Positions 14,515-21,507 of a stretch of DNA of 24,541 nucleotides are shown here, piece after piece. The position numbers and the translations under genes are program-made. How positions within the stretch are numbered: the stretch's first letter is position 1; every line of letters begins with the position of its first letter. A model generated the notes under the pieces. That model was not told where the DNA came from and did no database searches. It saw nothing but the letters and a program-made list of their open reading frames with translations. Source of the stretch: Actinomycetales bacterium (GTDB lineage: Bacteria > Actinomycetota > Actinomycetes > Actinomycetales > BWSM-131). Where the stretch lies: the NCBI GenBank assembly GCA_030149025.1, contig JASBSH010000002.1, forward strand, positions 1 through 24,541. The letters run 5' to 3'.

Positions 14515-14516
14515 GC

Positions 14517-14559
14517 CGCGCTGCTCGGCCCTGGCGACCACAGCCCTAGCCGAGCGCGC
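14517..14559. terminator. Bidirectional terminator between gdx and the IclR gene
   Basis: GCGCT-GCTCGGC pairs with GCCGAGC-GCGC (one bulged T) around a 19-nt loop. It lies in the 31-bp gap of two convergent genes and overlaps the last codons of the IclR gene. No T-run is present. Confidence 0.55.
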
Positions 14560-15175
14560 GAGCGATCCTGCGTGCCGCCGTCCGGAGAGCGTCCTCGACC
14601 CCGTCCCGCTCGAGCGTGCCGAGCGTGACCACGCCGACCGACGCCTCCAGCCCGGTGACAGGCACGGGCACGGCGATGCCGACGGCACCGGGCTGAAGCT
14701 CCCCGTCGGTCGTGACGATGCTCTGCTCCCCGCTGCGGTGGGCGAGGATCGCCCGGCCGGCGGCGCCGCGGTCGAGCGGGTGACGGGACCCGACGCGGTA
14801 GGAGACGTGGTAGTCCGTCCAGGTCGGCTCGACGACTGCCACAGCCAGCCCCTCGTCGCCGTCGGCGACGGTCAGATGCGCTGTGGCACCGACGCGGTCG
14901 GCGAGCCGGCGCAGCTCCGGGACGGCGGCCCGGCGCAGCCAGGGCTGGACCTGCTGGGCGAGCTGGAGCACGCCGAGCCCGAGCCTGACGCGGCCGTCCT
15001 GGGTTCGGCTCGTCCACGCGTGGGCGTCGAAGGTGGCGAGCAGGCGGTAGACGACCGGCCTGGCAACGCCGAGGGCGGTAGCGAGCTCGGTGACGGACAT
15101 GGAGCGGCCGTCGGACAGCAACGACAGCAGCCGGATCCCGCGGTCCAGGGTCTGCGACGTCTCCGGCGTGCTCAC
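14546..15175 (-). CDS. IclR family transcriptional regulator (short form)
   Basis: The N-terminal winged helix-turn-helix is typical (QTLDRGIRLLSLLSDGRSMS, then VTELATALGVARPVVYRLLA). The C-terminal GAF-like effector domain is present but short (LTVADGDEGLAVAVVEP ... GELQPGAVGIAVPV); about 30 residues are absent between RAILAH and GELQPG compared with 250-residue members. The product is 209 residues from GTG 15175. A longer open frame to 15262 would overlap the helicase gene, so I rejected it. It lies 19 bp after the helicase and is probably its operon partner. Target and ligand are unknown. Confidence 0.9.
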   Translation of the reverse strand: MSTPETSQTLDRGIRLLSLLSDGRSMSVTELATALGVARPVVYRLLATFDAHAWTSRTQDGRVRLGLGVLQLAQQVQPWLRRAAVPELRRLADRVGATAHLTVADGDEGLAVAVVEPTWTDYHVSYRVGSRHPLDRGAAGRAILAHRSGEQSIVTTDGELQPGAVGIAVPVPVTGLEASVGVVTLGTLERDGVEDALRTAARRIARALG

Positions 15176-15194
15176 GACTGGTGACGCTACCCCG

Positions 15195-17015
15195 CTACTT
15201 CTTGCCCACGAACCAGCGGCGCAGGGTGTCGATGCGTTGCTGCAGCTGCTCGGTCGTGGCACGCGCCACCTCGCCGCCCCCGGACACCCGACGCAGCTCC
15301 GCGTGCACGACGCCGTGCGGCTGGCCGGTCCGCCGGGCCCAGGCCGCGACCAGCGAGTTCAGCTCCTTGCGCAGCGCGCTGGCCTTCCGGTGAGCGGCGA
15401 CATCGGGGACGTCGTCCCCGCGGTCGTTCTCACCGGTCGCGCCGGTCTCGTTCCCAGCCGAGCCCGGCTGGCGCTTCCTCGCGTGCTTGCTCTGCCGCTG
15501 CCGCAACAGGATGGCAACCTGGTCGGGTTCGAGAAGCCCTGGGATGCCTAGGAAGTCGAGCTCCTCTTCGCTGCCGACCTCGGCTCCTATGCCGAACTGG
15601 CCGCCGTCGAAGAGCACGTGGTCGAAGGAGGCCTGCGAGTCCAGCGCCTTGAAGCTGCCCTCGAGGTCGTCCGAGGCCTTCTCCGCCTGGTTGGCCCGCT
15701 CGAGCAGCCCTTCCTCGGGCGACCACTCACCGTCCTCGGCCGACCGCGGCCGGTCCAGGGCGTGGTCGCGCTCTGCCTCGAGCTCACCGGCGAGCTGCAG
15801 CAGCACCGGCACGCTCGGCAGGAAGATCGACGCGGTCTCACCGCGACGCCTTGCACGCACGAAACGCCCTACCGCCTGGGCGAAGTAGAGCGGCGTGGAC
15901 GCCGAGGTGGCGTACACGCCCACAGCCAGCCGCGGCACGTCGACGCCCTCGGACACCATGCGCACCGCGACCATCCACCGCTGGTCGCCGCGGGCGAACT
16001 CCTCGATCCGCTCGGACGACCCGGCGTCGTCCGAGAGCACCAGAACCGGCGCCTCACCGGTCACGTTCCGCAGCACAGCCGCGTAGGCACGGGCTGCCGC
16101 CTGGTCCGTGGCGATGACGAGGCCGCCCGCGTCCGGCACGCCACGGCGGACCTCGGTGAGCCGCTTGTCCGCGGCGGCGAGCACGGAGGGCACCCACTCG
16201 CCGTCCGGGTCCAGCGCCGTGCGCCAGGCCTGGGCGATCTGGTCCTTCGTCAGCGGCTCACCGAGCCGGGCGCTGATCTCGTCGCCCGCCCTTGTGCGCC
16301 AACGCATCTGCCCGGAGTAGGCCAGGAAGAGGACCGGCCGCACGACACCGTCGCGCAGCGCCTCGGCGTACCCGTAGCTGAAGTCCCCACGGGAGCGCCG
16401 CACGCCCTCGGCGTCCGGCACGTACTCCACGAACGGGATGGCGGCGGTGTCCGACCGGAACGGGGTACCGGTGAGGGCCAGCCGACGGGTCGCGGGCTCG
16501 AAGGCCTCCCGGACGGCGTCCCCCCAGCTGAGAGCGTCACCGGCGTGGTGGATCTCGTCCAGGATCACCAGCGTCGGCGCCGCCTCCGTCCTGGCCCGGT
16601 GGAGCAAGGGCCGGGCCGCGACCTGCGCGTAGGTGAGCGCCACGCCGTCGTAGTCGCGGTTGTGTGCGCCCGTGGAGTTCCGGAACGTCGGGTCGAGGCG
16701 GATACCGACCCGGTGGGCGGCGTCGGCCCACTGCGTCTTCAGGTGCTCGGTCGGGGCGACGACGCTGACGCGACGCACCACCCGGGACTCCAGGAGCTCG
16801 GCCGCGATCCGTAGGGCGAACGTCGTCTTGCCGGCGCCGGGGGTGGCGACGGCGAGGAAGTCCCGGGGGCTGCGTGACAGGTACTGCTCGAGCGCCTCCG
16901 CCTGCCAGGCGCGGAGCTTGGAAGCGGTTCCCCAGGCCGCCCGTTCCGGGAAGGCTGGGGAGAGGTGTGATGCGGCTGCGGAGCTGACGTGCTGCGGGGA
17001 GGACGAGGAGCTCAC
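15195..17015 (-). CDS. Superfamily 2 DEAD/DEAH-type helicase
   Basis: The 606-residue protein has helicase motifs Q-like AWQAEALEQYL (36-46), Walker A ATPGAGKTT (57-65), DEIH (153-156), TGTPFR (182-187), SEGVDVPRLAVGVYAT (motif V) and QAVGRFVRARR (motif VI), as in XPB/type I restriction-subunit-like helicases. The C-terminal 200 residues, rich in Glu and Arg (ELDFLGIPGLLEPDQVAILL, then RQRQSKHARKRQ), have no domain I recognise. The GTG at 17015 overlaps the MFS stop (GTGA) and lacks its own ribosome-binding site. No methylase or specificity subunit is near, so restriction is unlikely; a nucleic-acid repair or RNA role is possible. This protein is widespread in actinobacteria without a known function. 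Confidence 0.9.
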   Translation of the reverse strand: MSSSSSPQHVSSAAASHLSPAFPERAAWGTASKLRAWQAEALEQYLSRSPRDFLAVATPGAGKTTFALRIAAELLESRVVRRVSVVAPTEHLKTQWADAAHRVGIRLDPTFRNSTGAHNRDYDGVALTYAQVAARPLLHRARTEAAPTLVILDEIHHAGDALSWGDAVREAFEPATRRLALTGTPFRSDTAAIPFVEYVPDAEGVRRSRGDFSYGYAEALRDGVVRPVLFLAYSGQMRWRTRAGDEISARLGEPLTKDQIAQAWRTALDPDGEWVPSVLAAADKRLTEVRRGVPDAGGLVIATDQAAARAYAAVLRNVTGEAPVLVLSDDAGSSERIEEFARGDQRWMVAVRMVSEGVDVPRLAVGVYATSASTPLYFAQAVGRFVRARRRGETASIFLPSVPVLLQLAGELEAERDHALDRPRSAEDGEWSPEEGLLERANQAEKASDDLEGSFKALDSQASFDHVLFDGGQFGIGAEVGSEEELDFLGIPGLLEPDQVAILLRQRQSKHARKRQPGSAGNETGATGENDRGDDVPDVAAHRKASALRKELNSLVAAWARRTGQPHGVVHAELRRVSGGGEVARATTEQLQQRIDTLRRWFVGKK

Positions 17016-18529
17016 GATGCAGGGAGGCTAACGGGTCCTCCGGCCGATGCGCTCGCTGGCCGTCCCCGGTGCCCGACGAACGCCGCCGCCACGCCGAGGA
17101 CAGCGAGCGCCAGCCAGATGAGAGTGAAGACGTCGCCGTCCTGACCGGGCTCGGTGTGCATCGCCGCGAACACCGCGCCCGCACCGCCGATGCCGATGAC
17201 GCTGCCCAGGGCGTCGCTGAGCTGCAGCGACGCCGAGTTCCGGCCCTCCTCGCGGGGCGCCGACAGCGACAGCGTGAGCACGGACGTGGTCGACAGCGCC
17301 AATCCCATGCCGAACCCGGCGATCACCCAGATGGGCATGGCCACGAAGGCGGGGAGCAGCGGCAGGACGCCGAGCGGCAGCAGGGCCACTCCCACCGTGA
17401 CGAACACTCCCCCGCCGCTGAGCAGCCGGTGCCGGGGGATCCGGAAGCCGGGTCTGCCCTGCAGCCAGGAGCCGGCGAACCAGCCGAGCGAGCCGACCGT
17501 CAGCACGATCCCGGCGACGGCGGGCGTGAGCTTGCGCTCGTTGACCAGCATCAGCGGGACGAAGGTCTCGGCGCCGAAGAAGGAACCGGCCAGCAGACCG
17601 CGCACGGCGATGACCGACGGCAGGCCCCGGGCGGCTCGCAGCGTCCCGGGGGGCAGCAGCCTCGGCAGGCAGACGACGACGGCGATCAGTCCGGCCACGA
17701 TCGCGAGCACCGGCAACGGGGACGGCGGGACGATCTCCTGGGCGCCCCACTGGAGGGCGGCCGCGCCGACGGCGAGACCGAGACCCGCGAGCGCACGCCG
17801 TCCTCCGTCCCGCCGGTCGGCGCCGTCCGGCTCGTGGCCCGCGACCGACCAGACCTGCGGCAGCAAAAGCGCCGAGACGAGCACGAGCAGCGGCGGTACT
17901 GCGAGGAAGACCCAGCGCCAGGAGACGTCCTCGGCCAGCCACCCCGCCACGGGCGGTCCGACCAGGGACGGTACGACCCAGGCGGCGCTGAACCACCCGA
18001 AGACGGCCGGTTGCCGCTCCTTGGGGAACACCATGGCGACGACCACGTAGAGCGAGACGATGAGGAAGCCGCCCCCGATACCGCTGACCACGCGACCGAG
18101 CAGCATCGTGTTGAAGTCGTTCGCGATGCCGGAGACGACGAGCCCGAGGGTGAACAGGCCGAGACCGGACACGACGGGCCACCGCGGGCCCTGTTTGTCG
18201 CACCAGCCACCGGCCAGCACCGTGCCGAGCATGCTCATGGTCAGGAACAGCGAGAACGCCAGGCCGTAGCTGCGGACGCCGTTCAGCTCACGGGCGATGA
18301 CGGGCATCGCCGTGGACACGGCGAGCGCCTCGAACGCCACCAGCGAGATGACCGCGACCATGGCGGTGACCACGGTGCGGTAGACGGTTTCGATGCTCTT
18401 CCCGGCCTGCTCGACCGGCGCAGAACCGTCCGGCGCAGAACTGTTCGACACAGAACTGTTCGACACAGAACCGTCCGGCACAGAACCGTTGGCTGATGAC
18501 TCGACGGCGCCCTCGGAGCGGCGGCTCAC
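17012..18529 (-). CDS. MFS transporter, drug-exporter-like
   Basis: The product of about 505 residues has around 12-14 transmembrane helices, starting after a 50-residue hydrophilic N-terminus (VVTAMVAVISLVAFEALAVS, FSLFLTMSMLGTVLAGGWCD). The loop motif GGWCDKQGPRWPVV matches MFS motif A, and RVVSGIGGGFLIVSLY resembles the exporter region of EmrB/QacA-type proteins. Substrate is not predictable. GTG 18529 overlaps the stop of the DUF3039 gene (GTGA), so translation is probably coupled. The N-terminus is built of five-residue units (DGSVS, NSSVS, NSSAP) encoded by 15-bp tandem repeats. A further in-frame start upstream (18679) lies inside DUF3039 and was rejected. Confidence 0.9.
   Translation of the reverse strand: MSRRSEGAVESSANGSVPDGSVSNSSVSNSSAPDGSAPVEQAGKSIETVYRTVVTAMVAVISLVAFEALAVSTAMPVIARELNGVRSYGLAFSLFLTMSMLGTVLAGGWCDKQGPRWPVVSGLGLFTLGLVVSGIANDFNTMLLGRVVSGIGGGFLIVSLYVVVAMVFPKERQPAVFGWFSAAWVVPSLVGPPVAGWLAEDVSWRWVFLAVPPLLVLVSALLLPQVWSVAGHEPDGADRRDGGRRALAGLGLAVGAAALQWGAQEIVPPSPLPVLAIVAGLIAVVVCLPRLLPPGTLRAARGLPSVIAVRGLLAGSFFGAETFVPLMLVNERKLTPAVAGIVLTVGSLGWFAGSWLQGRPGFRIPRHRLLSGGGVFVTVGVALLPLGVLPLLPAFVAMPIWVIAGFGMGLALSTTSVLTLSLSAPREEGRNSASLQLSDALGSVIGIGGAGAVFAAMHTEPGQDGDVFTLIWLALAVLGVAAAFVGHRGRPASASAGGPVSLPAS
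18417..18491. repeat. Five 15-bp tandem repeats at the MFS N-terminus
   Basis: Units GGCGCAGAACCGTCC, GGCGCAGAACTGTTC, GACACAGAACTGTTC, GACACAGAACCGTCC and GGCACAGAACCGTTG begin at 18417, 18432, 18447, 18462 and 18477. They keep the frame and encode Ser/Asn/Asp-rich pentapeptides before the first transmembrane helix. Confidence 0.92.
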
Positions 18530-18882
18530 TCCCCCGACCCGGAGCCGCCGCTGCCCGAGCCGCCGCCCGAGCCACCGCCGGACCCGCCGCTTGCCGGGTC
18601 CTCCGGCCGCAATCCGTCGTAGATCTCCTTGCAGATGGGGCAGATCGGGAACTTGTTCGGGTCCCGGCCGGGCACCCACACCTTGCCGCAGAGCGCGATC
18701 ACGGGCTCACCCGAGAGGGCGGATGCCAGGATCTTCTCCTTGCGCACGTAGTGGGCGAAACGCTCGTGGTCACCGGGCTCGAGCTCCTGCTCCTGCAGCT
18801 GCCGGTCCAGGACGGCCGTGCCCTGCTGGCTCGGCGCGGAGAGCGGCGACGGGGCGTCGGGGTCGGAGTACGGCTCGGTCAT
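18526..18882 (-). CDS. DUF3039 family protein, probable zinc-ribbon
   Basis: The 118-residue protein contains ALCGKVWVPGRDPNKF and PICPICKEIYDGL, with Cys65, Cys81 and Cys84 and His39/His44 as possible zinc ligands. This is the core of DUF3039, an actinobacterial family of unknown function. The C-terminal 20 residues are almost only Gly and Ser and lie where the gene runs into the MFS gene (4-bp GTGA overlap). A -10 box ends 6 nt before the ATG, suggesting a leaderless mRNA. It heads the operon DUF3039-MFS-helicase-IclR. Confidence 0.9.
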   Translation of the reverse strand: MTEPYSDPDAPSPLSAPSQQGTAVLDRQLQEQELEPGDHERFAHYVRKEKILASALSGEPVIALCGKVWVPGRDPNKFPICPICKEIYDGLRPEDPASGGSGGGSGGGSGSGGSGSGE

Positions 18883-18888
18883 GGATCC

Positions 18889-18894
18889 AGGATA
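18889..18894 (-). promoter_or_regulatory. -10 box for a leaderless DUF3039 transcript
   Basis: TATCCT on the minus strand fits TAnnnT and is followed by GGATCC and the ATG at 18882. There is no ribosome-binding site in between. A -35 box is not obvious. Confidence 0.45.
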
Positions 18895-18970
18895 GGCGCC
18901 GGGTCGGCTGCCTCAGACCTCGACGCCGACCCCACGCTGACACTCCAGCAACCGCCACGCACGGCGGGAC

Positions 18971-19528
18971 TCAGTTCATCATCGGGTCGTCGGGGTAGGC
19001 GGCGACGAATGCCAGATCACCGCCCTGGCGGCGCAGCACCGTGCGCCACAGCACCTCGGGAGCCGGGCTGAAGGCGTCGGCCGGCAGCGACGGGACGACG
19101 TACCAGGACCCTTCGGCGATCTCCCCCTCCAGCTGCCCGGCGCTCCAGCCCGCGTACCCGGCGAAGATGCGCAACCCCCTCAGCTCGGCGGCGACCACCT
19201 CGGGCGGGGTGTCGAGGTCGACCAGGCCGACGGTGCCGTACAGGCGCCGCACTCCGAGCGGCTCCTCGCCGTCGATCCCCACCTCCACCAGTCCCAGCGC
19301 GGAGTCGGTCGCCACCGGCCCTCCCTGGAAGAGCCGCCCGGGCGTCGTCACGAACGGCTGCCAGGTCGGCAGCACGACGTCGACGTCCACCCCGCTCGGC
19401 CGGTTCACGACCACCCCGAGGGCACCGTCCTCGTCATGGTCCAGCAGTAAGATCACGGTGCGGCGGAACGTCGGGTGCTCCAGTCGCGGCGTCGCGACCA
19501 GCAGCTGACCGGTGAGCCCCGTCGTCAT
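18971..19528 (-). CDS. YqgE/AlgH family protein (UPF0301)
   Basis: The 185-residue protein shows the family blocks GQLLVATPRLEHPTFRRTVI, LLLDHDEDGALGVVVNRPSG, LFQGGPV and LRIFAGYAGWSAGQLEGEI. The function is unclear; in some proteobacteria AlgH affects alginate production, but this has not been shown for actinobacteria. ATG 19528 matches the family start; a longer frame to 19609 would overlap the VanZ-like gene. It starts 7 bp after the VanZ-like stop and is the last gene of the operon. Confidence 0.93.
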   Translation of the reverse strand: MTTGLTGQLLVATPRLEHPTFRRTVILLLDHDEDGALGVVVNRPSGVDVDVVLPTWQPFVTTPGRLFQGGPVATDSALGLVEVGIDGEEPLGVRRLYGTVGLVDLDTPPEVVAAELRGLRIFAGYAGWSAGQLEGEIAEGSWYVVPSLPADAFSPAPEVLWRTVLRRQGGDLAFVAAYPDDPMMN

Positions 19529-19535
19529 GCGCCCA

Positions 19536-19907
19536 TCATCGCCCTCGGTCGGCTCCCCGGGCGAGATGAGCCCGACCTTTTCGATCAAGCATCCCGGCCA
19601 GCCACGCACCGAGTGCCGTCCCGGCCACGTCCGCCAACGCGTCCCAGGGATCCCCCTGCCGACCGGGCATCAACGCGCCCTGGACGACCTCGCTGACCAC
19701 AGCGTGGGCGACCAGGAGCGCGACGAGAGGCAGCAGCGGCACGCCGGCGCGCCGTCCGGTGAAGGCAACCGCACCGAACACGGCCGCATGCACGACCTTG
19801 TCCGAGCCCGGCACCAGGGTCAACGACGTGCCCGGCCCGTTCAGCGGGAAGTACAGGACCACGACCTGGACGACGACAGCTGCGGCCAGCAGCCAGCGCC
19901 ACCTCAC
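19536..19907 (-). CDS. VanZ-like membrane protein
   Basis: The 123-residue protein has an N-terminal helix (WLLAAAVVVQVVVLYFPL), then SDKVVHAAVFGAVAFTG, a second hydrophobic segment (PLLPLVALLVAHAVVSEVVQ) and GDPWDALADVAGTALGAWLAG, the VanZ-like pattern of conserved His and Asp residues. VanZ itself raises teicoplanin resistance, but most chromosomal members have unknown roles. The GTG start overlaps the malic enzyme stop (GTGA), so it is translationally coupled to it. Nothing here shows glycopeptide resistance. Confidence 0.88.
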   Translation of the reverse strand: MRWRWLLAAAVVVQVVVLYFPLNGPGTSLTLVPGSDKVVHAAVFGAVAFTGRRAGVPLLPLVALLVAHAVVSEVVQGALMPGRQGDPWDALADVAGTALGAWLAGMLDRKGRAHLARGADRGR

Positions 19908-21388
19908 GTCGTGGCCACACCCTCGACCCCGGCGTCGCCCCGTTTCGTTTCCCGCTCACGTTCGCGCTCGACCCGCTCGTGGTCGCGCTCCGTACGCTCC
20001 CGCTCGTTTCCCGCCACTTCGGCTACCGCGGCCGCGACGACGTTCGACACGTCGGGGTTGAAGACGCTCGGCACGATGTAGGCGGCGTTGAGCTCGTCGT
20101 CGCCCACCGTGCCGGCCAGAGCCCGCGCGGCGGCCAGCAGCATGTCGGTGGAGATGTGCGAGGACTGTGCGTCGAGCAGGCCGCGGAAGACGCCGGGGAA
20201 CGCCAGGACGTTGTTGATCTGGTTCGCGAAGTCGCTGCGGCCGGTGGCAACGACGGCGGCGTGGTGGGACGCCTCGGCCGGGTCGACCTCGGGTTCGGGG
20301 TTGGCGAGCGCGAACACGATGGCGTCGCGGCCCATCGTGGCGACGTCGTCGCCGGTGATGATGTTCGGGGCGGAGACGCCGATGAACACGTCGGCGCCGG
20401 GGAGGGCGCCGCGCAAGGTCCCCTTGACGCCGCGTGGGTTGGTGTTCTCGGCGGTCCAGCGGCCGGACTCGTTCAGGTCCTCGCGGTCGGGGTGCAGCAC
20501 GCCCTTGTCGTCAGCGACGACGACGTCGTGCGCACCGGCGGCGAGCAGGAGCTTCAGCACCGCCGTCCCCGCCGCTCCCGCACCGGCCATGACGATGCGG
20601 ACGTCCGACAGCTCCTTGGTCACGACCCGAAGCGCGTTCTTCAGGGCTGCGAGGGTGACGATCGCCGTGCCGTGCTGGTCGTCGTGGAAGACCGGGATGT
20701 CCAGCTCCTCGCGCAGCCGGCGCTCGATCTCGAAGCAGCGGGGCGCCGAGATGTCCTCGAGGTTGATCCCGGCGAAAACCGGCGCGATCGCCTTGACCGT
20801 ACGGACGATCTCGTCGGTGTCCTGGGTGTCGAGGCAGATGGGGAAGGCGTCGATACCGGCGAACCGCTTGAACAGCGCGGCCTTTCCCTCCATCACCGGT
20901 AGAGCCGCCAGCGGCCCTAGATCACCCAGACCGAGGACGGCGGTGCCGTCGGTGACCACTGCGACGGTGTTCCGCTTGATCGTCAGGCTGCGAGCGTCGG
21001 CCGGGTTCTCCGCGATCGCCTGGCTCACGCGGGCGACACCCGGCGTGTAGATGAGCGACAGGTCGTCGCGGTTACGGATGGGCACCTTCGGCTCGATGGA
21101 GATCTTGCCGCCGAGGTGGACGAGGAAGGTACGGTCGGAGACCTTGCCGATCTCCACGCCGTCCAGCTGGCGCAGGGCGTCGACCACCTCCTTGGCGTGG
21201 TCGCTGTCGCGGGCGGCGCAGGTGACGTCGACACGCAGCCGGCGGTTCCCGGACGCCGTGACGTCCAGCGCCGTGACGACCCCGCCCGCGCGCTCGATGA
21301 GCGTCGTGAGGTCACTGACCATCGTCGGCCTCGCGGGCAGCTCGATGCGGACGGTGATCGAGTACGAAACGCTGGGCGCGGCAGTCAT
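19904..21388 (-). CDS. Malic enzyme with N-terminal ACT domain
   Basis: The enzyme decarboxylates malate to pyruvate with reduction of NAD(P). After an ACT domain (SYSITVRIELPARPTMVSDL, roughly residues 7-80) come the malic N-terminal domain (LSLIYTPGVARVSQAIAENP, MEGKAALFKRFAGIDAFPIC), the metal-binding stretch NLEDISAPRCFEIERRL with FHDDQHGTAIV, and the nucleotide loop MAGAGAAGTAVLKLL. The ACT domain suggests allosteric control, probably by an amino acid. The last 35 residues are a charged tail (RERTERDHERVERERERE) not needed for the fold. ATG 21388 has a GGGAG about 9-10 nt upstream; the ATG at 21397 touches that site. Cofactor choice between NAD and NADP cannot be decided here. It leads the malic enzyme-VanZ-YqgE operon. 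Confidence 0.93.
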   Translation of the reverse strand: MTAAPSVSYSITVRIELPARPTMVSDLTTLIERAGGVVTALDVTASGNRRLRVDVTCAARDSDHAKEVVDALRQLDGVEIGKVSDRTFLVHLGGKISIEPKVPIRNRDDLSLIYTPGVARVSQAIAENPADARSLTIKRNTVAVVTDGTAVLGLGDLGPLAALPVMEGKAALFKRFAGIDAFPICLDTQDTDEIVRTVKAIAPVFAGINLEDISAPRCFEIERRLREELDIPVFHDDQHGTAIVTLAALKNALRVVTKELSDVRIVMAGAGAAGTAVLKLLLAAGAHDVVVADDKGVLHPDREDLNESGRWTAENTNPRGVKGTLRGALPGADVFIGVSAPNIITGDDVATMGRDAIVFALANPEPEVDPAEASHHAAVVATGRSDFANQINNVLAFPGVFRGLLDAQSSHISTDMLLAAARALAGTVGDDELNAAYIVPSVFNPDVSNVVAAAVAEVAGNERERTERDHERVERERERETKRGDAGVEGVATT

Positions 21389-21444
21389 GGCTCGCATTCT
21401 CCCGCAGGGGGTGGTCGGGGCTTACACCGCGACGTTCCACTGCA

Positions 21445-21488
21445 ACGTCCGCACACTTGACCGCCGGGACGGGCAAGTGTGCGGACGT
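21445..21488. terminator. Perfect 15-bp inverted repeat between the MHS transporter and malic enzyme genes
   Basis: ACGTCCGCACACTTG (21445-21459) and CAAGTGTGCGGACGT (21474-21488) are perfect complements with a 14-nt loop. It begins 20 bp beyond the transporter stop, so a terminator is the simplest reading, but no T-run follows in either direction. It could also be a dispersed intergenic element. Confidence 0.65.
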
Positions 21489-21507
21489 AAGCGGCGGGGG
21501 CTGCCGG

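Noticed and set aside
15195..17015. Helicase as the restriction subunit of a defence system
   Set aside because: No methyltransferase, specificity subunit or nuclease is adjacent, and the neighbours are a transporter, DUF3039 and an IclR regulator.
18417..18491. 15-bp repeats as a CRISPR or regulator-binding array
   Set aside because: The units are contiguous, without spacers, in frame within a coding region, and encode regular pentapeptides.
17069..18496. 475-residue plus-strand frame opposite the MFS gene
   Set aside because: The translation is a Gln/Asp/Arg/Gly-rich low-complexity shadow; the minus frame has clear transmembrane helices.
19536..19907. VanZ-like protein as glycopeptide resistance
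   Set aside because: No vanHAX or sensor-regulator pair is present; most VanZ-like proteins are unrelated to resistance.
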